Positions 1 to 8,597 are shown, counted from the stretch's first letter. The stretch is 41,793 nt of DNA from an uncultured Clostridia bacterium (GCA_944362695.1 CALVTQ010000163.1:1-41793); one strand, 5' to 3'. The notes: generated by a model not told the origin, from the letters alone. Made by a program: numbers and translations.

Positions 1-1042
1 ACGGAAGCGGCAGGCCCGTCGTGGGCAGGATGCCCGTGACCACGCCCATGTTGATGAACGCCTGCAGGCCGATCATCGAGGTGATGCCCGCGCCCAGCAG
101 ACAGCCGTAGCGGTCGCGGCAGTTCACGCTCACGCGCAGCCCGGCGAACACGAACGCCGCGAACAGCAAAAGCACCGCCAGGCAACCCGCCAGCCCGAAA
201 TCCTCGCCCACGATGGCGAATATGAAATCCGATTCGGGATACGGCAGATACGCGAATTTCTGCTTGCCCTCGCCAAGGCCGTTTCCAAACAGCCCGCCCG
301 AGCCCAGCGCGATCAGCGACTGCGAGAGCTGGTAGCCCTCGTCGCTCATCTTGGCGAACGGGTCCGTAAACGAGAGCAGGCGCTCGCGTCTGTACGGCGC
401 GCTCCACGCGTAAAATCCGCCCAGGCAGATGCCGCACACGCCGAGCAGCGCCAGATGCCGCTTCCTGAGCCCCGCGCAGAACAGCATCGCCAGCGCGCAG
501 ATCAATATGCTTCCTCCGGTCGACAGGTTCGGCTGCTCGAGAATCAGCAGGAACATGACGCCCGGCACGATCAGCAGCGGCACCACGCCGGCAAACAGCC
601 GCCCAATCTCCTCCGCCCGCCTGTCAAGCGCCCCGGCCATGAAGATGACCATCGCGTATTTGGCAAATTCCGACGGCTGCATGCTCAGCCCGCCTATGCC
701 CAGCCAGCGCCGCGAGCCGTTGACGTTCCTGCCGATGCCGGGGATGATGACCAGAATAAGCAGCAAAAACGCCGCGGCCAGCAGCGTCAGCATCACCTTG
801 GGCCGTCTGTATATGCGGTATGGCACGCGCGAGAGCACGACGCACGCCGCCGCGCCCAGCCCCACGCCGATCAGCTGCTTTTTGACGGCGGAGAGCGGGT
901 CGCCTGCCGCCGTGCGTTGGTAATACGTCGCGCTGAAGAGCGTCACCAGCCCGTAGAGCAGAAGCAGCCCCATCAGCAGCACGATCGTCGCGTCGCACGT
1001 GCGGCGCACAGCCGTTTTCCTCGCGGCATGCCCGTTTATCAT
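1..1042 (-). CDS. ftsW: FtsW/SpoVE-type SEDS peptidoglycan polymerase, 3' end cut by window edge
   Basis: A SEDS-family integral membrane glycosyltransferase that polymerises lipid II into septal peptidoglycan with a class B PBP. I translated it by hand because the frame is open to the left edge: 347 codons from the ATG at 1042, preceded by GGAGGTG. Signature blocks are NGSRRWLGIGGLSMQPSEFA around residues 110-130 and a GSGGLFGNGLGEGKQKFAYL block followed by PESDFIFAIVGEDFG near residue 290. Hydrophobic segments fill the rest. It ends at GILPTTGLPLP, so only about 20-40 C-terminal residues should be missing. It is the last visible gene of the dcw operon, about 105 bp after murD. FtsW, SpoVE and RodA cannot be separated by sequence alone; the position favours FtsW/SpoVE. 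Confidence 0.95.
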   Translation of the reverse strand, partial: MINGHAARKTAVRRTCDATIVLLMGLLLLYGLVTLFSATYYQRTAAGDPLSAVKKQLIGVGLGAAACVVLSRVPYRIYRRPKVMLTLLAAAFLLLILVIIPGIGRNVNGSRRWLGIGGLSMQPSEFAKYAMVIFMAGALDRRAEEIGRLFAGVVPLLIVPGVMFLLILEQPNLSTGGSILICALAMLFCAGLRKRHLALLGVCGICLGGFYAWSAPYRRERLLSFTDPFAKMSDEGYQLSQSLIALGSGGLFGNGLGEGKQKFAYLPYPESDFIFAIVGEDFGLAGCLAVLLLFAAFVFAGLRVSVNCRDRYGCLLGAGITSMIGLQAFINMGVVTGILPTTGLPLP

Positions 1043-1081
1043 TTTAGCACCTCCGGCTGCAAAAATCCATAAAATTTTACA

Positions 1082-1107
1082 CGGCGCAGCCATAAAAGAC
1101 TGCGCCG
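1082..1107 (-). other. Hairpin between murD and ftsW
   Basis: A perfect 8-bp stem, CGGCGCAG pairing with CTGCGCCG, with a 10-nt loop. On the minus-strand transcript it is followed by TGTAAAATTTT rather than a clean U-run, so it may be a partial terminator or a processing/stabilising element that lowers ftsW expression relative to murD. The stem is seen directly; its role is inferred. Confidence 0.5.
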
Positions 1108-1147
1108 CTTCATTCGTATCGGATATCTCATTTGCAGCCGCATGCCG

Positions 1148-2512
1148 TCAGACGAGGGCGTTGACCTTGTCCTTGAAGACCTTGCCGCGGTTCTCGTAAT
1201 CGGTGAACATGTCAAAGCTCGCGCACGCCGGCGAGAGCAACACGTTGCCGCCCGCCTTGGCCAGCTTCCTGCATTCGGCGATGCACGCGTCAAAGTCGTA
1301 GCCCGTCATGCTGTAACTCGTGTAGCCCACGCGCTCGAGCGCCGCCCGGATCTGCTCCGCCGTGTCGCCGATGAGCACGCAATGCTCGATCAGCGGCACG
1401 TCCTTGATCGTGTCGGCCAGCGGGTCAAAGCTCACCTTTTTGTCGCTGCCGCCGAGGATCAGCACGGTCGGCGCGGTCATCGTCGCAATCGCCTTCTGCG
1501 TCGAGTCGACGTTGGTGCCCTTGCTGTCGTTGATCCATGTCACGCCGTCCAGCGTGCGCACGGTCTCGATTCTGTGCTCCACGCCCTTGAACGTGCGCAG
1601 CACATCGCGCATCGTCTCGCACGGCACGCCCAGCGCGCCCGTGATCGCCACGGCGGCCAGCGCGTTTTCAAGGTTGTGCGGGCCGGGGATGTACACCTCG
1701 TCGCAGCGGCAGACGGCCTGCTCGACCTCGCCCATATTCAGGATGATGTAGCCGTCCATCGCATACGCGCCGTAGGGCACCTTCTCCCTGCGCGAGAACC
1801 ACGCGACGTGGCTCTTGAGGCCCTTGGCCATCTCGCGGCAGGTCATGTCGTCCCAGTTGAAGACGGCGACGTCATGCGCGGTCTGGTTGGCGAAGATGCG
1901 CCGCTTCATGGCGATGTAGGTCTCCATGTTGCCGTGGCGCACGATGTGGTCCTCGGTGATGTTGAGCACGGCGCCGACCTTCGGGTGGAAGGTGCTGATG
2001 CCCTCGCACTGATAGGAGCTGACCTCCGCGACGGTCACGTCGTCATCCTTGCTGATGCCTGCCGTCGCGGTGATCGGGTAGCCGATGTTGCCCACGACGT
2101 GCGTCGTGCGGCCCGTGGCCTTGAACAGCTCGCCCACCAGCGTGGTCGTCGTCGTCTTGCCGTTTGTGCCGGTGATGGCGACCAGCGTGCCGCGCGAGAG
2201 CCTCGCACCCAGCTCGAGCTCGCCGATGACCTCGATGCCCATCGAGATGGCCTTCTGCACGAACGGCTTGGCCCACGCGATGCCCGGGCTGATGACGAGC
2301 ATATCCTGCGCCTCAAGGTACGCGTCCGGCGCCTCGCCCAGCGCGAACTTGCAGCCAAACGTGTGCAGTTCTTTCAGCTGATCGCCGAAATCCTCCTCTT
2401 TCTTCAAATCGCTGATGGTCACGACCGCGCCCAGCTCGCAAAGCAGCTTCGCCGCTGCGATGCCGCTGCGCGCCATGCCGCAGACCATGATGCGCTTATC
2501 CTTCACCTTCAT
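1148..2512 (-). CDS. murD: UDP-N-acetylmuramoylalanine-D-glutamate ligase MurD
   Basis: Cytoplasmic ATP-dependent ligase that adds D-glutamate to UDP-MurNAc-L-Ala in peptidoglycan precursor synthesis. The protein has 454 residues, the usual family length. An N-terminal Rossmann-like domain (CGMARSGIAAAKLL near residues 11-24) binds the UDP part. The Mur-ligase ATP loop GTNGKTTTTTL lies at 115-125, the central domain carries NITEDHIVRHG, and the C-terminal domain contains NDSKGTNVDST and LILGGSDKK. It follows mraY in the dcw operon and is followed by ftsW, the classic Firmicutes order. Confidence 0.97.
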   Translation of the reverse strand: MKVKDKRIMVCGMARSGIAAAKLLCELGAVVTISDLKKEEDFGDQLKELHTFGCKFALGEAPDAYLEAQDMLVISPGIAWAKPFVQKAISMGIEVIGELELGARLSRGTLVAITGTNGKTTTTTLVGELFKATGRTTHVVGNIGYPITATAGISKDDDVTVAEVSSYQCEGISTFHPKVGAVLNITEDHIVRHGNMETYIAMKRRIFANQTAHDVAVFNWDDMTCREMAKGLKSHVAWFSRREKVPYGAYAMDGYIILNMGEVEQAVCRCDEVYIPGPHNLENALAAVAITGALGVPCETMRDVLRTFKGVEHRIETVRTLDGVTWINDSKGTNVDSTQKAIATMTAPTVLILGGSDKKVSFDPLADTIKDVPLIEHCVLIGDTAEQIRAALERVGYTSYSMTGYDFDACIAECRKLAKAGGNVLLSPACASFDMFTDYENRGKVFKDKVNALV

Positions 2513-2560
2513 CGGGATCTAACCTCCGTTTGTGTTCCGCATCCTCGCGGTCTTTGTCCG

Positions 2561-3532
2561 TCACAGCACGCCGAGCACCGTGATGACGCACAGCACGATC
2601 GTCGTCATCATGTACATCGACACGATCTTTGTCTCGTGCATGCCGCAGAGCTCAAAGTGATGGTGGATCGGCGACATCTTGAAGATGCGCTTGCCGCCCG
2701 TGTGCTTGAAATACGTCACCTGAATCATGACCGACAGGCTGCTCATCAGCATCCAGAACGCGATGAGCACCAGGATCAGCGGCTCGCCCATCAGCATCGC
2801 AGCCGCCACGACCGCGCCGCCGATGAACATGGAGCCCGTGTCGCCCATGAACATCTTCGCCGGGTACGCGTTATACGCCAAAAACGCCATGCACGCGCCG
2901 CACAGGGCCGCGCAGCCCACGCCGATGTCCGTCATGCCCATGACGCCCGCGAGCACCGCCAGCGTCGCAAAATCGACGAGCGACACGCTGGTGAGCAGGC
3001 CGTCAAGGCCATCAAGCAGGTTCGCGCTGTTGGTCGTGCCGACGATGATGAACATCATGATCGGGATGTACAGGATGCCCAGATCCCACTTGACATGCAA
3101 AAACGGCACGTCGATGACCGAGCCGACCAGCTCGTGCATGTAGCAATACACAGAGAACGCGAGCGCCAGAATCGTCTGGAAGAACATCTTCTGCTTGGGC
3201 GTAAGGCCCCCGTTCTTGCCCCGGCGGATTTTGGTCATATCGTCCGCGAAGCCGATGCACAGGTTGCCCAGCGCCATGATCAGAATCGCAATCGCGCGGT
3301 TCGCCGCCAGCGGCCCGGAATAGTCATTCATCACAAGCGTCGCGACGATCGCCGCCGCCGCGATGACGAGGCCGCCCATCGTCGGCGTGCCCTGCTTTTT
3401 CTTGTGGGCCTCCGGCGCGAGCTCATAGATGTTCTGGCCGAATTTGAGCTTATGCAGAACGGGCAGCAGCAGCTTGCCCATCACAATCCCCGCCGCGTAT
3501 GCGATCAGCAGGGCGATCATCATCCTTTGCAT
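2561..3532 (-). CDS. mraY: Phospho-MurNAc-pentapeptide transferase MraY
   Basis: Polytopic membrane enzyme that transfers phospho-MurNAc-pentapeptide from UDP to undecaprenyl phosphate, forming lipid I. I chose the ATG at 3532 because GGAGG lies 8 nt upstream; this gives 323 residues, matching typical MraY, while a longer reading adds 14 residues that overlap the binding site. Family motifs are visible: KKKQGTPTMGG near residue 45, FADDMTKI near 95, NLLDGLDGL near 175, FMGDTGSM near 230 and the histidine loop KMSPIHHHFEL near 290. murE ends 48 bp upstream with no room for murF, which normally separates murE and mraY. Confidence 0.97.
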   Translation of the reverse strand: MQRMMIALLIAYAAGIVMGKLLLPVLHKLKFGQNIYELAPEAHKKKQGTPTMGGLVIAAAAIVATLVMNDYSGPLAANRAIAILIMALGNLCIGFADDMTKIRRGKNGGLTPKQKMFFQTILALAFSVYCYMHELVGSVIDVPFLHVKWDLGILYIPIMMFIIVGTTNSANLLDGLDGLLTSVSLVDFATLAVLAGVMGMTDIGVGCAALCGACMAFLAYNAYPAKMFMGDTGSMFIGGAVVAAAMLMGEPLILVLIAFWMLMSSLSVMIQVTYFKHTGGKRIFKMSPIHHHFELCGMHETKIVSMYMMTTIVLCVITVLGVL

Positions 3533-3580
3533 CGTCCATTCCTCCGATTTTTCTGCCGGAGCAGTTTGTTGCAAGGCGCG

Positions 3581-5050
3581 TCAGTCGCCCATCTCCAGCT
3601 TCATTTCCTCCAGAATCTCGCCGACGATGACCTTCTCGTCGAACGGATGCTTGACGCCGGCGATGTCCTGATACGTCTCGTGACCCTTGCCGGCGAGCAC
3701 GACGATATCGCCGCCCACGGCCATTTCCATCGCCTGACGGATTGCCTCGCGCCGGTTTTCGATCACTTCATATTTCGCGCCCGTGGGCTTGATTCCCTTC
3801 TCAATCGCGGCAAGAATGTCCATCGGGTCCTCAAAGCGCGGGTTGTCGCTGGTGAGGATCGAGTAATCCGCCAGCCTGCCCGCGATCTCGCCCATCATCG
3901 GGCGCTTGCCCTTGTCGCGGTCGCCGCCGCAGCCGAAGACGAGAATCAGCCGCCCGTGGCAGAATTCGCGCACGGTATGCAGGATGTTTTCAAGCGCGTC
4001 CGGCGAGTGCGAGTAATCCAGAATCATGCGGTACGGCGTGTCCGTCGCCAGCATCTCCACGCGGCCCGGCACGGACACGACGCTCTCCAGGCCCTTGCGG
4101 ATGTCATCCAGCGACACGCCGAGGATCAGCGCGCAAGACGCCGCCGCCAGCGCGTTGTAGACGTTGAACATGCCGGTGAGCACGAGGTGGATGCGCTCCC
4201 TATGCAGGTTGCGCAGATTCAGCGTAAAGGATACGCCGCTCTCGGTGATTTCGATGTCGCGCGCGAACAGGTCGGCCTCGCCGCTGATGCCGTACGTGAG
4301 CAGCGGACAGGTCAGCCCCTCGCAAACGCGTCTCGCCGTCTCCTCGTCGACGTTGACCGCGGCGTTTTTGACCATGCGGCCGGAGAACAGCAGGCGCTTG
4401 GCCTCGAAGTAGTTCTCCATCGTGCCGAAGAAGTCGAGGTGATCCTGCGACAGGTTCGTGTACGCCGCCGCCTCAAAGACCACGCACACCAGCTTGCGCA
4501 GGTACAGCGCGTGCGCGGAGACCTCCATGCACACGACCTGCACGCCCGCATCCGCCATGATGCGCAGGATGGAGAACATCTCAATCGGGTCGGGCGTGGT
4601 GAGCTTGCTGGGCAGCTTGGTCGTGCCCGCGATGCAGCCCGTCGTGCCGATGATGCCGCAGCGCATGCCGGCGGCCTCCAAAACGCTCTTGAGCAGATAC
4701 GTGGTCGTCGTCTTGCCCTTCGTGCCGGTGATGCCGATGAGCTTCATGCGCTTCTCGGGATGGCCATTGAAGGCGCTGGCGATGCGCGTCATGGCGGCGC
4801 GCACGTCGGTCACCACCACCTGCGGCACGTCGATGTCAAGCTTCCTCTCCACGACGAGCGCGGTGCAGCCATTGGCGACGGCCTGAGGCGCGAACTCATG
4901 CGCATCGACCTTGCCGCCGCGGATGCAGAAGAACAGACCGTTCCTGCATTTCGCGCGCGAATCCGCCGTCAGCATGTCGATCTTCGTGTCCGCGTTCCCC
5001 GTGATGGCCAGCAGCTCGGGCATGTTTTCCGTCAATTGTGCACGATTCAT
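3581..5050 (-). CDS. murE: UDP-MurNAc-tripeptide synthetase MurE, meso-DAP type
   Basis: Cytoplasmic ligase that adds the third stem-peptide residue to UDP-MurNAc-L-Ala-D-Glu. The ATG at 5050 is preferred because GGAGG sits 7 nt upstream; this gives 489 residues. The ATP loop GTKGKTTTTYLL is at 109-120, a YTNLSQDHLDFFGTMENY block follows, and the C-terminal domain has DNPR at about 402-405. DNPR is the motif associated with meso-diaminopimelate, so this organism probably makes DAP-type peptidoglycan; that is inferred from the motif. It lies between the class B PBP gene and mraY. The protein is single-length, so it is not a MurE-MurF fusion that would explain the missing murF. Confidence 0.96.
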   Translation of the reverse strand: MNRAQLTENMPELLAITGNADTKIDMLTADSRAKCRNGLFFCIRGGKVDAHEFAPQAVANGCTALVVERKLDIDVPQVVVTDVRAAMTRIASAFNGHPEKRMKLIGITGTKGKTTTTYLLKSVLEAAGMRCGIIGTTGCIAGTTKLPSKLTTPDPIEMFSILRIMADAGVQVVCMEVSAHALYLRKLVCVVFEAAAYTNLSQDHLDFFGTMENYFEAKRLLFSGRMVKNAAVNVDEETARRVCEGLTCPLLTYGISGEADLFARDIEITESGVSFTLNLRNLHRERIHLVLTGMFNVYNALAAASCALILGVSLDDIRKGLESVVSVPGRVEMLATDTPYRMILDYSHSPDALENILHTVREFCHGRLILVFGCGGDRDKGKRPMMGEIAGRLADYSILTSDNPRFEDPMDILAAIEKGIKPTGAKYEVIENRREAIRQAMEMAVGGDIVVLAGKGHETYQDIAGVKHPFDEKVIVGEILEEMKLEMGD

Positions 5051-5113
5051 GGTCATTCCTCCATCGCTGTCAGCGGCCATGCGCCCGGCCGCTTCTCGTG
5101 TCCCATGCGCCCG

Positions 5114-7240
5114 CTACGGCAGTTCCTCGAAGGTCACCGTCACAACAGAACCCGCAGCGGCATATTTCCCCGCTGCCGGGCTCTGGCGTATGGCGACGCC
5201 GCTGCCCTGCGCATCCAATTCAAGTCCGTATTCCCGCAGGCGCTGTGCGCTCTCGCGCATCGGCAGTCCGATCACATCCGGCACCTGCGTGTAATCCTGC
5301 GCCGCCGGCACGACGCTTCCCGTGACGTAGAGCATCGCGCAGAAGCCCTCCGTCACGCTCGTTCCCGCAGGCGGCAGCTGGCCGGTGACGGTCGTGTTTG
5401 TGCCGTCGGTCACGCTGTCGATGCCCGCCTCGCGCAGGATGGCCCGCGTGTCCGACACGTTCATGCCCGTCACGTCCGGCATCGTCACCTGTGCGCGCTG
5501 CGCGCTGCCGTCGGTCTTGGGGACGTGCAGAAGCGGCAGAATCTCCGAAAAGATCTGCGCCGCAAACGGCGCGGCCGTCGTTCCGCCGTAGTCCGGCTTG
5601 ACCTGCGCCTCGTCCACGATGACCAGCACGGCCACCTCCGGGTCCTCCACGGGCGCGAAGCCCAGGAAGGAACCGATATGTAAATTCGTCTCGATTTTTC
5701 CGTCCTTATAGATCTGCGCCGTGCCGGTCTTGCCGCCGACGGCCCAGCCCTCTATCTTCGCGTTCTTGCCGCCGCCCTCGGATACGACGCTCCCCAGCAG
5801 CTCGCGCATCGTGGCGCTCGTCTGCGCCGAAATGGGGGTTGACACCACCGTGGGCTTCGTGCGCTCGAGCACGTTTCCGTCCTCGTCGAGAATGGCCTCC
5901 ACCAGATACGGCTTCATCAGCCGCCCGCCGTTGACCACGGCGCATGCCGCCGCAATCATCTGCATCGGCGTCACCGCCACGCTCTGGCCAAAGCCGATTC
6001 GCGCGAGGTCAACGTTTTTCACTTTATTTTTGGGGATCAGGATGCCCGCGGACTCGCCGTAAAGGTCGATGCCCGTCCTGCGCCCCAGCCCGAAGGCGTA
6101 AAGATATTGGTAAAACCGCTCCGCGCCCAGCCGCAGGCCCAGCTGCGTGAACACAGGGTTGCACGAGTTTTGAAGCGCCTGCTTCATCGTCTCGGCCCCA
6201 TGCGGCGCGCCCCAGCATCGAACGGTGCTTCCGTCCACCGTGATGCGTCCCGAGCAGTAGAAGCCCTCCTCCGGGCTCGTCGCCCCGCAGTCAATCGCGG
6301 CAGCCGCCGTCAGCATTTTGAACGTGGAGCCCGGCTCGTATACGTCCGTCAGCGTCGTGATGCGCATGCGCTCGTTGAGCAGGTCGATGTCCTCGCGCGG
6401 CGGGTCCGCCGGGTCGTAGCCCGGATAGATCGCCATCGCCAGCACGCCGCCGGTGTTCACATCCATGACGATCGCCTGCACACTGCGCGCCTGGTTGACC
6501 TGCGCACATTCCCTCGCCGCGCGCTCCACAGCCGCCTGAACGCGTCTGTCGATTGTCAGGCGAAGCGTACTGCCCGGCTGTGCGGGCACGTAGAGCGTCA
6601 CGCCGTCGGGCAGCGTCTTCGCCCGCGCGTCGACCTCGGCGACGATGCGCCCCGGTTCGCCCGCGAGCACGTCGTCGTATTCGAGCTCCAATCCGCTCTG
6701 GCCCACGCCGTCCACATTGCAAAGGCCGAGCACCTGCGCAAGGTCGCTCCCCATAGGATACCACCTGCTGACGTCCTCGTCAAATGTGATACCCGACAAT
6801 TTTTCGCTGTCCGGGTCCTTTTCATCCGCGCGGATGCTCCGCAGCCGGTCCGCCTGTTCGCGGGTGACCTGCCGCTTGACTGTGACCGACGCGGCATTGC
6901 TGCCCGTGATCTTCTTTTCGACGCTCGCCGCGTCAAGCCCCAGCTCGCGCGCGACGACCTGCGCAAACCCCGCCGGGTCGCTCACGTCGCGAACGCGCGC
7001 GCTGACGATGTAGCTTGTGACCGACTGCGCGAGCAGCCTGCCGTCCCTGTCCTGTATATCGCCCCGCCTCGCGGAGACGACGCCGCTTCTCGTCCATTGC
7101 CTCATGCCCCGCTGCGTCAGCTCGTGCGCCCTAAAGATCTGAAGATCGACGAGCCGCACGGCAACGCAAAGAAAGAGGAAGAAGAACGCGCCCAGCAGCA
7201 GGAGCATCCGCTTTCGTACGGTGGCTCCCGGTGAACGCAA
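5114..7240 (-). CDS. Class B penicillin-binding protein (SpoVD/PbpB type) with two PASTA domains
   Basis: A septal or spore-cortex transpeptidase that cross-links peptidoglycan together with FtsW/SpoVE. Residues about 10-30 form an uncleaved membrane anchor, followed by a PBP dimerisation domain beginning at RRGDIQDRDGRLLA. The transpeptidase motifs are S305-T-F-K308, S359-C-N361 and K504-T-G506. Two PASTA repeats end the protein (about 584-641 and 651-708). Two PASTA domains are more like PbpB/PBP2x than SpoVD, which usually has one, so I give no symbol. The listed start is a TTG with a modest upstream GGAG; an ATG at 7207 (residue 12) is the alternative. It follows the FtsL-like gene by 6 bp. 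Confidence 0.93.
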   Translation of the reverse strand: MRSPGATVRKRMLLLLGAFFFLFLCVAVRLVDLQIFRAHELTQRGMRQWTRSGVVSARRGDIQDRDGRLLAQSVTSYIVSARVRDVSDPAGFAQVVARELGLDAASVEKKITGSNAASVTVKRQVTREQADRLRSIRADEKDPDSEKLSGITFDEDVSRWYPMGSDLAQVLGLCNVDGVGQSGLELEYDDVLAGEPGRIVAEVDARAKTLPDGVTLYVPAQPGSTLRLTIDRRVQAAVERAARECAQVNQARSVQAIVMDVNTGGVLAMAIYPGYDPADPPREDIDLLNERMRITTLTDVYEPGSTFKMLTAAAAIDCGATSPEEGFYCSGRITVDGSTVRCWGAPHGAETMKQALQNSCNPVFTQLGLRLGAERFYQYLYAFGLGRRTGIDLYGESAGILIPKNKVKNVDLARIGFGQSVAVTPMQMIAAACAVVNGGRLMKPYLVEAILDEDGNVLERTKPTVVSTPISAQTSATMRELLGSVVSEGGGKNAKIEGWAVGGKTGTAQIYKDGKIETNLHIGSFLGFAPVEDPEVAVLVIVDEAQVKPDYGGTTAAPFAAQIFSEILPLLHVPKTDGSAQRAQVTMPDVTGMNVSDTRAILREAGIDSVTDGTNTTVTGQLPPAGTSVTEGFCAMLYVTGSVVPAAQDYTQVPDVIGLPMRESAQRLREYGLELDAQGSGVAIRQSPAAGKYAAAGSVVTVTFEELP

Positions 7241-7246
7241 GCCCTC

Positions 7247-7951
7247 TCACTCTCCAATATGGAACACGTCAAGCAGGCCCAGCAGGATGTCAAGCCAATT
7301 CATCCTCTGTTCCTGTGTATGCTGTACCGGCTCACTGACTCCGTAGTCCTCTGCCTGGATGTAGATCGTCTGTACCTCGGCGCGCTCCGGGCGCAGCATA
7401 TGCAGCTCATTCTGGGCGAGGTTGCGGATGCGCTCATCCTGCTTCGCCAGCGTGATCTGCTGTGTGAGCCCTTCGCTCTCCTTTTCAAGCGACACGGTCT
7501 CGTCGTTGAGCATCTGGATGCTCAGCTGCACGCGGCGCATCTCGACCTTCTTCTGGCCCCACGCCACGCCCAGCACGAGAATCGCCAAAATCAGCGCGGC
7601 GCAGACGATCGCGTCCCGCCTCTCGCGCTTGGCCTGCGCGATCAGGCGCTCGACGAACGTCGCCTTGGGCTGCGGCTTTTTGCGCACGAGCGGGCTGCTG
7701 ACAGCCGCCGTGCCGTCCCCGTTGAAAAGCTCGAACTCCTGCTCATGCCACGGGCGCGACACACGATAACCGGCGCGGTTGAAATCCCGCAGCTCATCCT
7801 GTCTGGAGCCCGCCGGCACATCGGCGATGTAGAGCTTCTTTTCCTGCGTCTCGCCTCGATCCTGCGTGAAGGCGCGCGCGGCGTTGCCCGCCACGGTGTA
7901 TTGTCCTCTGCCTCCTCGCGGAGCCCTCGTGCCTGTCATCAGTGTATTCAC
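7247..7951 (-). CDS. FtsL-like bitopic septum protein with a long cytoplasmic N-terminus
   Basis: It occupies the ftsL position between mraZ and the class B PBP. With the GTG at 7951 (a GAAGGGAAGG site just upstream) it has 234 residues: a charged cytoplasmic region of about 110, one transmembrane helix at about 114-132, a coiled coil at about 135-175, then IRNLAQNELHMLRPERAEVQ, which resembles the conserved end of FtsL/DivIC extracellular segments. FtsL normally links FtsW and the PBP to the divisome. The N-terminal extension roughly doubles the usual length of about 100-120 residues. An ATG at 7939 is an alternative start. FtsL sequences diverge strongly, so identity rests on architecture and position. 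Confidence 0.8.
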   Translation of the reverse strand: MNTLMTGTRAPRGGRGQYTVAGNAARAFTQDRGETQEKKLYIADVPAGSRQDELRDFNRAGYRVSRPWHEQEFELFNGDGTAAVSSPLVRKKPQPKATFVERLIAQAKRERRDAIVCAALILAILVLGVAWGQKKVEMRRVQLSIQMLNDETVSLEKESEGLTQQITLAKQDERIRNLAQNELHMLRPERAEVQTIYIQAEDYGVSEPVQHTQEQRMNWLDILLGLLDVFHIGE

Positions 7952-7998
7952 GCTCCTTCCCTTCAAGAACAACGCGCTTGCCGTTTACGTCCCCGCGC

Positions 7999-8457
7999 TC
8001 ATTCGCGGCCCGGATAGGTCTCGTAGACGTAATCCACCAGCTCGTCGAAATTCTCCTCTGCCTGCTCGTCAAACTGCGCATAGGCATCGGCATCCCAGAT
8101 CTCGATGTAGTCGCCCATGCCCACAAAGACAATGTCGCGCGCCAATCCCATCTTGGCGCGCAGCTTTTGGGGCACCAGCACACGCCCCTGTGCGTCAATG
8201 TTGTTGCCCGTGAACGATACGCTCATCCTGTATCGCACGTACTGTGCGCCGCGCTTGTCCATCGGGTTGATGTGCGAGAGCTTTTCCAGCTCGCCCGCCC
8301 ACACATCCTGCGGATACACCGCAATGGCCGTTCTCGTGGGGTTGACGGTGATGGTGAAGTTTTCGCCCAATTCCTCGCGGAAGGCGACCGGAATGATCAC
8401 GCGGCCTTTGCCGTCGAGCGAATGGTCGTACGAGCCCGAAAACGCACAATGTGCCAT
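7999..8457 (-). CDS. mraZ: Transcriptional regulator MraZ
   Basis: A ring-forming DNA-binding protein of the AbrB/SpoVT fold that controls the dcw operon it heads. The 152 residues contain two MraZ repeats with the signature loops DGKGRVIIP (about 15-23) and DAQGRVLVP (about 92-100). The ATG has a strong AAGGAGG 9-11 nt upstream. The next gene is FtsL-like, 47 bp away, where rsmH is normally found. The 5' region carries the expected MraZ operator repeats, so autoregulation is very likely. Confidence 0.97.
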   Translation of the reverse strand: MAHCAFSGSYDHSLDGKGRVIIPVAFREELGENFTITVNPTRTAIAVYPQDVWAGELEKLSHINPMDKRGAQYVRYRMSVSFTGNNIDAQGRVLVPQKLRAKMGLARDIVFVGMGDYIEIWDADAYAQFDEQAEENFDELVDYVYETYPGRE

Positions 8458-8483
8458 GCGCGATCACCCTCCTTTCCCATATC

Positions 8484-8534
8484 CACCATTTTACACCCTT
8501 TAACCATCACTTTACACCATTTCCCACCACTTTT
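8484..8534 (-). promoter_or_regulatory. MraZ operator: five GTG-type repeats
   Basis: On the minus strand, units of the form AAA(G/T)GGTG recur with GTG triplets at 8527-8525, 8517-8515, 8496-8494 and 8486-8484 and an ATG variant at 8507-8505. The spacings are 10, 10, 11 and 10 bp, one helical turn. Known MraZ sites are tandem GTG-containing boxes at this period, so this is almost certainly the binding site for the MraZ encoded immediately downstream. Confidence 0.85.
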
Positions 8535-8537
8535 CAA
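8509..8537 (-). promoter_or_regulatory. Sigma-A-type promoter of the mraZ/dcw operon
   Basis: TTGAAA (8537-8532) and TAAAGT (8514-8509) are separated by exactly 17 bp on the minus strand, about 50 nt upstream of the mraZ start codon. The promoter is embedded in the MraZ repeats, so bound MraZ would cover both core elements and the start site. Confidence 0.65.
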
Positions 8538-8597
8538 GCCCTTCGGGATGAAGATTTTGCTAAATCGTCCGCTTCTTGTTCACACTTTCGTAATAAA

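Noticed and set aside
1142-5683. A 1513-residue plus-strand open frame antisense to murD, mraY, murE and part of the PBP gene
   Set aside because: It is rich in His, Arg, Ala and Asp, has no recognisable domain, and covers four unmistakable genes on the other strand. It is a by-product of high third-position GC.
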